This document shows, piece after piece, positions 41,147 to 51,496 of a stretch of DNA of 64,000 nucleotides. Source of the stretch: Chakrabartyella piscis (GTDB lineage Bacteria > Bacillota > Clostridia > Lachnospirales > Anaerotignaceae); NCBI GenBank assembly GCA_030067835.1, contig CP092441.1, forward strand, positions 2,976,001-3,040,000. Reading direction: 5' to 3'. A program made the translations under genes and the position numbers. Within the stretch, counting starts at the first letter, position 1. Each line of letters opens with the position of its first letter. The notes beneath the pieces were generated by a model. It ran no database searches and was not told where the DNA came from. It saw only the letters and a list, made by a program, of their open reading frames with translations.

Positions 41147-42328
41147 TTACATGGTTTGCTCCATAGCTGTTGTTTGATTTTGAGCTTCTTTTAGTTGAGC
41201 CAGCTTTTCCATCAGTGGCACACCATCTTTGGGGACTAGCGCACCATATTCGGTCATGCTCACTCCGTTTTTCTCTGCTATTTTTCTGCCATAATCCTCG
41301 GTATCTAAGCATTCTAGCAATTCTTCTGGCAGTATATTTTGAAATCTGTTTCGACCATAACTTGCGAAATCTCGCTCAGATGCTTTTAACTCAAATTCGC
41401 TGACATACTCGCAGAGGTTGTGGACAGCTTCAAGGTAGATAATATCTAAGGCATCTACCAGTGCCTTATAGGTGTTCAGTTCGCCAGTTTCTTTGAAGTA
41501 GGCAATAGAGGTGGCAAGTTGATTTACAGTTTCTATCTCGGTCATATCAAAGTCCATCGGTTCAAGCGATGGCACAATGCTGTGCATCTTGTAACAGGTT
41601 AATTCAGATAAATCCGTTACTTCCATCTCTTGCACCACACGCTCAATCTCGCTATGAGAAACTGGCAGAGGTAAGGAGTAGCGACTTCCATCGTCATTGT
41701 CTGGGTGAAACCCTACCTCTAATTTGAACACATAAGGCTCTGGAAATGGCATTGGACTATTGCCATCATATAAGGTTTCCAATTCTTCCATTGTGACATA
41801 ATCGCCACTGATGAATGTGCCATTTTCTTTTTGAAGTATTTCTTCGCCAAGCTCCTGCAAGTTCGTGTGATCCACAATCCACTGATAGATGTCATCACTC
41901 ACATCGGCAAGCTCTGGGATAAGGTCGTTATCCAGATAAAACTCTGCTAAGTCACGTTCATCCATTGCTGGCTGGGAGAACACAAGGTTATTGCTCTGAA
42001 TGTTCATAGCAAGGTTGATGGCACCGGGTGCATTCACACTTCCTTTTTGACTCATAAGGAAGTAGCCACCGATGAACTGGCTGCTACGGTCATCGTCAAA
42101 CTTTTGGGTAAGTGTTGCCAAATGGTTTAGCTCAAAGATATTGCACGTTTCAAAGTAAAAGTTCACAGCACCTCGCCCGTACTCATCTAAAATTCTGCCA
42201 CTGGCACTGATGGTTTCATCACAGTTCAAGCGAAATAGCACATCTTCGATAGCACTGTATCGTGCAGGCAAGTCGATGTCTATTTGCTGCTTGGTTTTAG
42301 GGTTCGATAGGGTAATGTCTAGTTTCAT
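41147..42328 (-). CDS. ardA: ArdA-like antirestriction protein 1
   Basis: Of 393 residues. The C-terminal domain (NLCEYVSEFELKASERDFAS YG, LDTEDYGRKIAEKNGVSMTE YGALVPKDG) carries the ArdA-type pattern of an acidic stretch, Y-G-R and a short terminal beta element. The N-terminal part (MKLDITLSNPKTKQQIDIDL PARYSAIEDVL) is an extra beta domain, making the protein twice the length of Tn916 ArdA (about 165). ArdA proteins mimic DNA and block type I restriction. The predicted charge is strongly acidic. It ends AQNQTTAMEQTM. Confidence 0.75.
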   Translation of the reverse strand: MKLDITLSNPKTKQQIDIDLPARYSAIEDVLFRLNCDETISASGRILDEYGRGAVNFYFETCNIFELNHLATLTQKFDDDRSSQFIGGYFLMSQKGSVNAPGAINLAMNIQSNNLVFSQPAMDERDLAEFYLDNDLIPELADVSDDIYQWIVDHTNLQELGEEILQKENGTFISGDYVTMEELETLYDGNSPMPFPEPYVFKLEVGFHPDNDDGSRYSLPLPVSHSEIERVVQEMEVTDLSELTCYKMHSIVPSLEPMDFDMTEIETVNQLATSIAYFKETGELNTYKALVDALDIIYLEAVHNLCEYVSEFELKASERDFASYGRNRFQNILPEELLECLDTEDYGRKIAEKNGVSMTEYGALVPKDGVPLMEKLAQLKEAQNQTTAMEQTM

Positions 42329-42341
42329 TTACATCTCTCCT

Positions 42342-43997
42342 TTAATTCATACTCATCTCAAAGCCTTGGCTTTGCTCACGAAGGCCCATCTCATCAGCTG
42401 TTTTCAAAAAATATCGGTTACTATCCCACAAGCTGATATTCACATCTCGACCATCTAGTTTGAACTCCTGCTGTTCCAGACCCTCACCGAAACCGTCTGC
42501 TGCCTGACCAGTGATATATTCTTTCAGGAGCGCCAATTCTTTCTGATCCAGTGGTGCTTTTAGCTGACAAACTGCCACGCCATAGACATCTCTGTCCATC
42601 TGCTCAAACTCAAATTTGAAGCTCTCCACCTTTGCATTGACCGAGTCTTTGCCATCGTAATACTCCATAAGTCCTCGCTGCTCTGGCACATGATCGCCAT
42701 AGGAAGTGATGAAATCCTCTAACTCATCTTCATAGCCACAAAGCTCGGCGCTGTCTAATTCTTCTTCGTAGTCAGAGGTTTCATATTGCCCCCAGTCGTT
42801 CTCCTGCTCGTAGGTGATGACTTTCAGAGGCATATACAGTCGGAGGGTTTCGCTATACGCTTGGCTTTGGATATTCATACCCAGCTTCTCGTTTAGAATT
42901 TCAATCATTTTAGGGTTGTATCCCATATAGGTGATATAGCCTTGGGGAGTGAATGTGCCGACCTCGTTGGCAATACGATTTTCGCCATAGGCTTTAAAGT
43001 CGATGTATTCTTCGAGGTTTTCATCGTATTCGTAATGTCCACTGTCGCAAATCATATACTGCCCATAGGCTTCTGGTGTGCGAATATTGGGGAACAGCTC
43101 GAATTCGTGCATACAGCGGCACAGGGTTTGAAGTTCTTCTGTGGTGCTGACTTTTGTGTATCTGGCTAACTTCTCTAGGTGGGTAAATTCACGCCCACCA
43201 ACTTCTTCTAAGGTCTGTGCCATGTCGTTCAGTCGCTGCACATCATTTTCAATCTCATACAAGATTTCTTCGATGTTGCTTGGCAGATTGTGATACAAAA
43301 TGGAGAATGAGGTGTTCTCTAAGCTTTCTACCTCTAATCGCTCCAATGCCTTTTGGATGGCGCTGTCCTCACAGGGCAAGTCCAAATATTCTTCACTGGT
43401 ATCGGTTCGAAGTGCAATATTGAAAACCTTAACGCCATTTAGATATTGGGGGAGCGTCTTGCCGAAGTAGAGGTCTTTTGGTTCATTTCGGTTGGGATAA
43501 ACAAAGCCATAGGGAGATAGCAAGGGATTGGGATGGTTTGCAATCATTTCTTCTACATATTTCTGACCATCGAATGTGTCGTACTCATCCATCGCCATGC
43601 CGCCTTGCTCATTCATGCTCAGCTCTTTGCCCACTTGGTTAAGGTTCTCAAAGTTACCCAATACGCTGTAGCAGTTTGTGTTGAATGTGAGATTGATAAA
43701 ATCTTTAGCCGATGTGAGTTTCTTTGCATAGGCCACAGCGTAAAACGTGTTCATTTCAAATTCGTTGAAGCTATCCAGTCTTGCGAATAAATAGTTCAGC
43801 TCATCCATTTTGAATGTCTTACCCTGCAAAACGCCATTGGCAATCTCGCTGCTACTAACTTGATATACCTCGATTTCAGTATTTGCTGTGTTGGGTAGCT
43901 GTAGCTGATCGCAGAGGTATTGGATGTTTTTTTCTTCGCAAGGAAAGGTGGCGAATACTGTCTTGCCAGTATTTCTATTTCTGATGCTTAGATTCAT
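42342..43997 (-). CDS. ardA: ArdA-like antirestriction protein 2 with QGFEM tail
   Basis: Of 551 residues. The central CDSGHYEYDENLEEYIDFKA YGENRIANEVGTFTPQGYI is the ArdA signature, flanked by further acidic domains (EENDWGQYETSDYEEELDSA ELCGYEDELEDF). The N-terminal part (MNLSIRNRNTGKTVFATFPC EEKNIQYLCDQL) resembles that of its neighbour, so both may have come from one ancestor. The tail is LREQSQGFEMSMN. It follows the small Cys-rich gene with a 23-base overlap and precedes ardA 1 by 13 bases. Confidence 0.75.
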   Translation of the reverse strand: MNLSIRNRNTGKTVFATFPCEEKNIQYLCDQLQLPNTANTEIEVYQVSSSEIANGVLQGKTFKMDELNYLFARLDSFNEFEMNTFYAVAYAKKLTSAKDFINLTFNTNCYSVLGNFENLNQVGKELSMNEQGGMAMDEYDTFDGQKYVEEMIANHPNPLLSPYGFVYPNRNEPKDLYFGKTLPQYLNGVKVFNIALRTDTSEEYLDLPCEDSAIQKALERLEVESLENTSFSILYHNLPSNIEEILYEIENDVQRLNDMAQTLEEVGGREFTHLEKLARYTKVSTTEELQTLCRCMHEFELFPNIRTPEAYGQYMICDSGHYEYDENLEEYIDFKAYGENRIANEVGTFTPQGYITYMGYNPKMIEILNEKLGMNIQSQAYSETLRLYMPLKVITYEQENDWGQYETSDYEEELDSAELCGYEDELEDFITSYGDHVPEQRGLMEYYDGKDSVNAKVESFKFEFEQMDRDVYGVAVCQLKAPLDQKELALLKEYITGQAADGFGEGLEQQEFKLDGRDVNISLWDSNRYFLKTADEMGLREQSQGFEMSMN

Positions 43998-44202
43998 TTG
44001 TGTTCCTCCTATTTATTCGTTCCATATCGGTTTTCATACAATTGCCCTCGCAGGTATAACAGATGAACCCATGCGAGGGATAGGGGCAATTACCACAACT
44101 TTCAAACGGACCGATTACTTTTTCTGCCTGTATCCGAATGTGTGTTGATGGTGCAGAGCTTGCTGTACAAAGTTTTTTATTTCGCTTGTAGTTTGTAGTC
44201 AC
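43975..44202 (-). CDS. Small Cys-rich (zinc-binding) protein
   Basis: Of 75 residues with a GTG start at 44202, five bases after GGAGAA. CGNCPYPSHGFICYTCEGNC holds a likely zinc knuckle, next to basic ends. It overlaps ardA 2 by 23 bases and opens the operon on the right side of the element. A longer upstream start would cross the terminator at 44232, so the GTG is preferred. I recognise no family. Confidence 0.6.
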   Translation of the reverse strand: MTTNYKRNKKLCTASSAPSTHIRIQAEKVIGPFESCGNCPYPSHGFICYTCEGNCMKTDMERINRRNTNESKHQK

Positions 44203-44231
44203 TGGAATTCTCCTTTTCCAAGAAATAAAAA

Positions 44232-44275
44232 AAGAGCTGTTAAGTGGAGGATAGTCCTCGCATTTAACAGCTCTT
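44232..44275 (-). terminator. Terminator upstream of the ardA operon
   Basis: AAGAGCTGTTAA (44232-44243) and TTAACAGCTCTT (44264-44275), followed on the minus strand by TTTTTTT. It stops transcription arriving from the right. Confidence 0.85.
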
Positions 44276-44331
44276 AATGTTTGAGTATTTTTTGTGATTT
44301 TGTGGTAGTTTCGGAATTTTGGGCATAAAAA

Positions 44332-44361
44332 AACCACTGTATTGGTTCAAATACAGTGGTT
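44332..44361 (-). terminator. Second tandem terminator
   Basis: AACCACTGTAT (44332-44342) and ATACAGTGGTT (44351-44361) with a T7 run on the minus strand. Two terminators in series insulate the element's right end. Confidence 0.8.
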
Positions 44362-44471
44362 ACACGCAAAAAGCCAATATGACATCCGTAAGCGTAAAAT
44401 AGATACGAACCTATCCCCCATGAGTCAAAATTGCTATAATAGTCGCAAGACTAGAAAAAGGCGGTGGAATC

Positions 44472-45533
44472 ATGGGGGATTATGTATGTCAGTGTTGCGG
44501 GGTGAGCTTTACACCCACCTGTCACAAGACACGGCAAAAATACTGCAGCAGGGAATGTCGCATCAAGAAAAATAATGCCATGCGTTATTACGGTGGTCAG
44601 GTGGACATTTGCCTAGAATGTGGTGAACCGTTGGAGCAAAGCGGAGAAAAAGGACGTTGGAAACGGTACTGCAGTGAGAGTTGTCGCAGGGCATACCAGC
44701 GGCGAAAGGCCATAGAACGGCGACAAAATAGGCCAAAGCCAGTAAAAATCTGCCCTTATTGCGGAAAAGAATTTGTATCTGCACAGCAAGGGGACGTACA
44801 GCGATTTTGCCAAGATAGCTGTCGCATTGCATGGTGGAAGGAATACCACAAGGCACATCCAGTGGCGGTGGAGGAAACCTCCATTTGCCTTCACTGCAAC
44901 CAACCCTTTCAGAGCAAAAAGTGGAATGGTGGACAGTATTGTAGCCGAGATTGCTATGTTCAGGCCATGGGAAACAGCAAAGAGCAGGTAATCTGTCAGT
45001 ATTGTGGCGCAGAATTTACAGCCTATATACGCCAGCGACGAAAATATTGTAGCAGCGAATGCGCCCACAAAGCCCTACAACCTGCACCCATTCGCAAAAA
45101 GGGTAGCCATCGAATTTGCTATCAAAGCATAGACCAGTGGAAAGAAGAACTGACGGAAGCGTGCAAAGGGGCGCAGATTGTTCGTGCTGGAAAAAAGGTA
45201 CGGTTGGTCTGTGGAGATACTTCTATGTACATCGGGCTTGACGGATTGCTCAGCATCATACAATATGATTTGGGTCAAAATCCCTACGACGGTTGCACCT
45301 ATGCCTTTTGTGACCGCAGTGGGAGTATGATTAAATATATCGTCTGGGATGGGGCTTCTTTTTGTCAAAGCAAACGCCGTGCCCAGAGTGGAACTTACCC
45401 GTGGCCTAAGGCAGAAGGCGAATCATTCATCGAAATATCCATGAGAGAATTTGAATATCTGCTGACAAAATCTATTGTTCCAACCAAACCCAGAAAGTAT
45501 AATAATACTGCAAAAAGCACCGAAATTCCTTGA
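44472..45533 (+). CDS. tnpB: IS66 TnpB fused to five zinc ribbons
   Basis: Of 353 residues. Five copies of a C-x2-C...C-x3-C zinc ribbon fill the first 200 residues: C6/C9-C25/C29, C47/C50-C67/C71, C94/C97-C113/C117, C139/C142-C157/C161 and C175/C178-C193/C197. Residues about 233-335 are an IS66 TnpB domain: VRLVCGDTSMYIGLDGLLSI IQYDLGQNPYDGCTYAFCD, then IKYIVWDGASF and RRAQSGTYPWP. Ordinary TnpB is only about 115 residues. The zinc array may take over DNA recognition from the missing TnpA. The start has GGCGGTGG upstream, and a TATAAT box lies at 44435-44440. Confidence 0.85.
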   Translation: MGDYVCQCCGVSFTPTCHKTRQKYCSRECRIKKNNAMRYYGGQVDICLECGEPLEQSGEKGRWKRYCSESCRRAYQRRKAIERRQNRPKPVKICPYCGKEFVSAQQGDVQRFCQDSCRIAWWKEYHKAHPVAVEETSICLHCNQPFQSKKWNGGQYCSRDCYVQAMGNSKEQVICQYCGAEFTAYIRQRRKYCSSECAHKALQPAPIRKKGSHRICYQSIDQWKEELTEACKGAQIVRAGKKVRLVCGDTSMYIGLDGLLSIIQYDLGQNPYDGCTYAFCDRSGSMIKYIVWDGASFCQSKRRAQSGTYPWPKAEGESFIEISMREFEYLLTKSIVPTKPRKYNNTAKSTEIP

Positions 45534-45548
45534 GAATTCGGTGCTTTT
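45513..45548 (+). terminator. Terminator overlapping the end of tnpB
   Basis: AAAAGCACCGAA (45513-45524) and TTCGGTGCTTTT (45537-45548). The tnpB stop codon lies in its loop. It should end tnpB transcripts just before tnpC begins. Confidence 0.75.
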
Positions 45549-45558
45549 GTGGTATAAT
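45530..45558 (+). promoter_or_regulatory. Sigma-A promoter giving a leaderless tnpC mRNA
   Basis: TTGAGA (45530-45535), a 17-base spacer and TATAAT (45553-45558). The ATG of tnpC follows at 45565, where transcription should start, so no leader or ribosome site is left. The -35 box lies inside the terminator stem-loop. Confidence 0.75.
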
Positions 45559-45564
45559 AGGGCT

Positions 45565-47115
45565 ATGAAAAAGATAGAACAGAGTGCCGCAAATTGGCCA
45601 GAATTATTGGAACAAAAGAATAGAGAAATCCAGCAACTGCAGACACAAATCCAGTGGCTCACCCAACAAATGATGCTGATGAAATCTGGGAAATTTGGGG
45701 CAAGTAGCGAGAAAACTGTTACCCTTATGGATCAGTGCTCTCTCTTTGCCAAAGAGGCAGAACCTGCAGAGCCACCCACCCCAACGGAGGAAATCACCTA
45801 CCGTCGCAAGAAGCAAAAGGGGAAGCGAGAGACTGATTTTTCAAACTTCCCCAAAGAGGAAATTGTCTACGAACTGCCAGAGAATGAGCGTGCTTGTACC
45901 GCCTGCGGTCACACTATGCACCCCTGTGGTCGTACAATTCTACGTAGAGAGCTGAAGTACATTCCTGCCGTCTACAAAGTGGTGGAGCATATCCAGACCG
46001 CCTATAGTTGCCGCCACTGTGAAAAGACCAGTGATGGGGTGCCTATGAAAAAGAGCAGTGTGCCAGATGGATTGATTAAGGGCAGCGGCATCGCCAGCCC
46101 TAGCCTTGTTGCGCATATTTTGGCCAACAAATATACCTTGGCTTTGCCACTGTACCGGCAGGAGCAGGAATTTCAGCGACAGGGTATTCGGCTTTCACGG
46201 CAAACCATGTCTAATTGGGCCATTTATGCCCACCAACATTGGTTTGAAGAAATGTTCAAATGCCTACAACAGGTACTTTTATCCCATGACATCCTTCACG
46301 CCGACGAGACCACCCTTCAGGTGTTGCGAGAGAAGGAACGCACCGCCAAGCAAAAGAGCTACGTGTGGCTGTACAGCACCTCTGGGAATAGCAAAACACC
46401 AGTGGTTCTCTACGATTACACAGAAACTCGGAAGGGTGATTGTGCCAGCACATTTTTGAATGGATTTTCTGGGAAGTTGCACACCGATGGGTATGATGGC
46501 TATCACTGTAAATTGCCACCAGAGATTACAGTGGTGGGGTGCTGGGCGCATATGCGCAGAAAATTTACCGATGCCATTAAGTGCCTACCTGCCAGCACAA
46601 AAGCCCAATCTCCTGCACAAATTGGTCTGGCCTTTTGCGACGAGCTCTTTGCCATTGACCGTTTTTGTGCTGAGAAAAACATGAGTAGTGAGGAACGCTA
46701 CCGTGTACGACAAAAGGAAAGCCTACCCGTTGTAGAAAAATTCTATCAATGGGTAGACCAAGAATACCAAACAAATCCCATGCCAAAGACGGTCTATGGC
46801 ATGGCGCTCACCTATGCCCAAAATCAAAAATCATGGCTGATGAATGTATTTCTAGACGGCAGATTGGAGCTATCTAACAACAGAGCGGAACGCTCCATTC
46901 GACCCTTTGCAGTGGGACGAAAAAACTGGCTCTTTTGCAATACACCCAAAGGCGCCAGTGCCAGCGCCGCCATCTATTCACTGGTTGAGACGGCAAAGGT
47001 GAATGGATTGAATCCATTTGCTTATCTGAAATTCTTACTAGAAAACTTGCCAAACGGCACACCACCATCCCACTGCCTTCCATGGCTAGATGGGGTGAAA
47101 TTGTCCTGCACTTGA
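45565..47115 (+). CDS. tnpC: IS66 transposase TnpC
   Basis: Of 516 residues from the ATG at 45565. An N-terminal coiled coil (EQKNREIQQLQTQIQWLTQQ) is followed by SGKFGASSEKT, the zinc motif CTACGHTMHPCG with SCRHCEK, and the DDE catalytic core: HADETTLQVL (Asp near 247), LHTDGYDGYHC (Asp near 308) and LSNNRAERSIRPFAVGRKNW LF (Glu). It ends with the usual C-terminal helix and LPWLDGVK. The upstream frame could extend the protein into tnpB, but the promoter position favours 45565. It appears fully functional. Confidence 0.92.
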   Translation: MKKIEQSAANWPELLEQKNREIQQLQTQIQWLTQQMMLMKSGKFGASSEKTVTLMDQCSLFAKEAEPAEPPTPTEEITYRRKKQKGKRETDFSNFPKEEIVYELPENERACTACGHTMHPCGRTILRRELKYIPAVYKVVEHIQTAYSCRHCEKTSDGVPMKKSSVPDGLIKGSGIASPSLVAHILANKYTLALPLYRQEQEFQRQGIRLSRQTMSNWAIYAHQHWFEEMFKCLQQVLLSHDILHADETTLQVLREKERTAKQKSYVWLYSTSGNSKTPVVLYDYTETRKGDCASTFLNGFSGKLHTDGYDGYHCKLPPEITVVGCWAHMRRKFTDAIKCLPASTKAQSPAQIGLAFCDELFAIDRFCAEKNMSSEERYRVRQKESLPVVEKFYQWVDQEYQTNPMPKTVYGMALTYAQNQKSWLMNVFLDGRLELSNNRAERSIRPFAVGRKNWLFCNTPKGASASAAIYSLVETAKVNGLNPFAYLKFLLENLPNGTPPSHCLPWLDGVKLSCT

Positions 47116-47213
47116 TAAGGTGAGGGTTCGTATCTATTTTACGCTTACTGACATCCATAAAATCGATGCCTGTTTGAACGGCCTTTTTTGAGGTAAAAAC
47201 CCCAGTAAACGCT

Positions 47214-47249
47214 GATGTCATCGGCATTTCTACCGATGACATCTTTTTT
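47214..47249 (+). terminator. Terminator at the tRNA cluster border
   Basis: GATGTCATCGG (47214-47224), CCGATGACATC (47233-47243), then TTTTTT. The T run is on the plus strand, so it faces transcripts coming from the element side. Confidence 0.8.
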
Positions 47250-47265
47250 GCGTGCTTTGTTTTCA

Positions 47266-47336
47266 AGGCGCCACCCGGACTTGAACCGGGGATAAGGGTG
47301 TTGCAGACCCGTGCCTTACCACTTGGCTATGGCGCC
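47266..47336 (-). tRNA. tRNA-Cys (GCA)
   Basis: On the minus strand GGCGCCATAGCCAAGTGG begins the acceptor and D-arm, the anticodon loop is CTGCAAC, and the T-arm has GGTTCAAGTCC. The acceptor pairs seven bases; CCA is not encoded. It is the last gene of the 23S-5S-tRNA operon. Confidence 0.95.
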
Positions 47337-47354
47337 AAACTAAAATTTAAAGAG

Positions 47355-47426
47355 TGATCCGTGCGGGATTCGAACCCGCGTTACCGCCGTGAAAGGGCGG
47401 TGTCTTAACCCCTTGACCAACGGACC
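47355..47426 (-). tRNA. tRNA-Glu (TTC)
   Basis: On the minus strand the acceptor GGTCCGT pairs with ACGGATC, the anticodon loop is CTTTCAC and the T-arm GGTTCGAATCC. It lies between tRNA-Cys and tRNA-Asn. Confidence 0.95.
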
Positions 47427-47435
47427 AAAAAGGAA

Positions 47436-47508
47436 ACTCCCCCTGTTGGGCTTGAACCAACGACCCTTCGGTTAACAGCCGAATGCTCTACCGCTGAGCT
47501 AAGGAGGA
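47436..47508 (-). tRNA. tRNA-Asn (GTT)
   Basis: On the minus strand TCCTCCTTAGCTCAGCGG begins the gene, with anticodon loop CTGTTAA and T-arm GGTTCAAGCCC. Its body matches the decayed tRNA at 4103-4176. Confidence 0.95.
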
Positions 47509-47602
47509 TTATGAACACAATCCAACGCTTTGCAGTGGCATCCTTCTTCCGAGGTCTTGAAACCCAAAGGATATTCAACCGCATTGCGATTGTTAAAATA
47601 AG

Positions 47603-47721
47603 ATTCCGGCGACCATCTACTTTCCCAGGCAGCTGCCCACCAAGTATCATCGACCGCTCAGGTCTTAATCGTCGTGTTCGGAATGGGAACGGATGTGTCC
47701 CCTGAGCGCATCATCACCGGA
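47603..47721 (-). rRNA. rrf: 5S rRNA
   Basis: About 119 bases. On the minus strand it runs from TCCGGTGATGATGCGCTCAG to GGGAAAGTAGATGGTCGCCG with closing complementary ends, and contains the conserved CCGAACACGA loop. It lies between 23S and tRNA-Asn in the same direction. Confidence 0.92.
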
Positions 47722-47755
47722 AATCTAGTGAAGATTTTTCTTCAATTATGAAGTA

Positions 47756-47777
47756 CACCTTCAAAACTGAACACAAG
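47756..47777 (-). promoter_or_regulatory. 3' strand of the 23S processing stem
   Basis: This 22-base block is the inverted complement of 50971-50992 with two mismatches (CACCTTCAAAACTGAACACAAG against a leader reading CACCTTGAAAACTGAATACAAG). The two would pair around 23S in the precursor, giving an RNase III cleavage stem. Confidence 0.7.
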
Positions 47778-47854
47778 AATTATTGTACAATTAATTATCG
47801 ATTTTGTCAACACTTTTGCTGACTTTTTGTCACTCTGTGACTCCAAATTGCTTT

Positions 47855-50753
<2,899 letters not shown>

Positions 50754-51044
50754 ATTTGTAGTTTCCTTCAATAATTAGTTTAAAGAAGAAAACGGTCTAT
50801 CACACTTGCGTGTAACAGCTTTGTTCATTTGGAATGTTTTGTAGTAGCGATACTACAATTTTTTTGATATTTTTCTTCTTCATAATAGACGACTCTACTA
50901 TGAGAAGGTTGTTTCTTTTTTCTCGATAATTATGAAAAAGATAAATCTTTCTCAATAATTGACTCTTTTTCTTGTATTCAGTTTTCAAGGTGCTGTCTTC
51001 TTTGTTTCTTTATTTTGTTTTGCGGTTTTCTTGACCGCCTAGAT

Positions 51045-51073
51045 ATACTATCATGTATAAACTCTTCTGTCAA
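51045..51073 (-). promoter_or_regulatory. Promoter of the 23S-5S-tRNA operon
   Basis: On the minus strand TTGACA (51068-51073), a 17-base spacer and TAGTAT (51045-51050). It is a consensus -35 with optimal spacing, about 300 bases upstream of mature 23S, with no 16S gene ahead of it. Confidence 0.7.
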
Positions 51074-51372
51074 CAACTTTTTTCACATTTTTTTCATTTT
51101 TTTTACAAATCTAAAAGTAAATACGCAAAAACCCTTGATTTTACAAGGATTTATCCAACTGCCTTTTTCTGAAAATCATATACAATTCATACCCCAAAAA
51201 TAGAATTTATGGTTTTCAATCCAAATAAAGTGCAAAATAGGATACTTAAAATTTCCTCTTATTATTGATTTAATTTTTAGCACCGATGTAAATTGCAACC
51301 AATCGTCCTCAAAAAGTTTATAAAATTTCATTTTGGGTAATCCCAATGAAAAACAACTAGACCTAATTCTGC

Positions 51373-51441
51373 ACGCATACAATGCGTACCCTACAAGAAA
51401 TTAACCATAGACGTCAAAAATCTCTTAATCTTTAATCGGGA
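51373..51441. repeat. CCCTACA-type palindromic repeat
   Basis: ACGCATACAATGCGTACCCTACAAG, then 46 bases to ATCTTTAATCGGGA. The same beginning and end occur at 54074-54120 (CATACAATGCG...CCCTACAAGA...ATCTTTAATTGGGA). Confidence 0.6.
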
Positions 51442-51456
51442 CTTTATATATATAAA

Positions 51457-51490
51457 TAAAAAAATAACGGATGAAAATTCCATCCGTCAA
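51457..51490 (-). terminator. CvpA terminator
   Basis: ACGGATG-AAAATTC-CATCCGT with a T-rich run on the minus strand, seven bases past the cvpA stop. Confidence 0.8.
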
Positions 51491-51496
51491 AATTTC

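Larger units (their letters stand above)
44388..47148 (+). mobile_element. Intact IS66-family insertion sequence with an unusual TnpB
   Basis: 2761 bp. Perfect 24-base terminal inverted repeats begin GTAAGCGTAAAATAGATACG and end AACC. The eight-base target duplication TGACATCC occurs at 44380-44387 and 47149-47156. It encodes only two proteins: a zinc-ribbon-TnpB fusion and TnpC. Typical IS66 elements have tnpA, tnpB and tnpC; here no separate tnpA is present. It sits exactly at the border between the conjugative element and the tRNA cluster. Confidence 0.93.
50754..51496. other. 23S leader region and gene-free spacer
   Basis: No gene or 16S rRNA is seen. It holds the 23S leader, the processing stem at 50971-50992, the promoter at 51045-51073, an AT-rich gap, one repeat of the CCCTACA type (51373-51395), and the CvpA terminator. 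Confidence 0.7.

Noticed and set aside
4103..47508. The decayed tRNA-Asn at 4103 and the intact tRNA-Asn at 47436 as attachment sites of the element
   Set aside because: The two are in opposite orientation, which would invert and not excise the element, and no integrase is present. I keep only the decayed-tRNA call.
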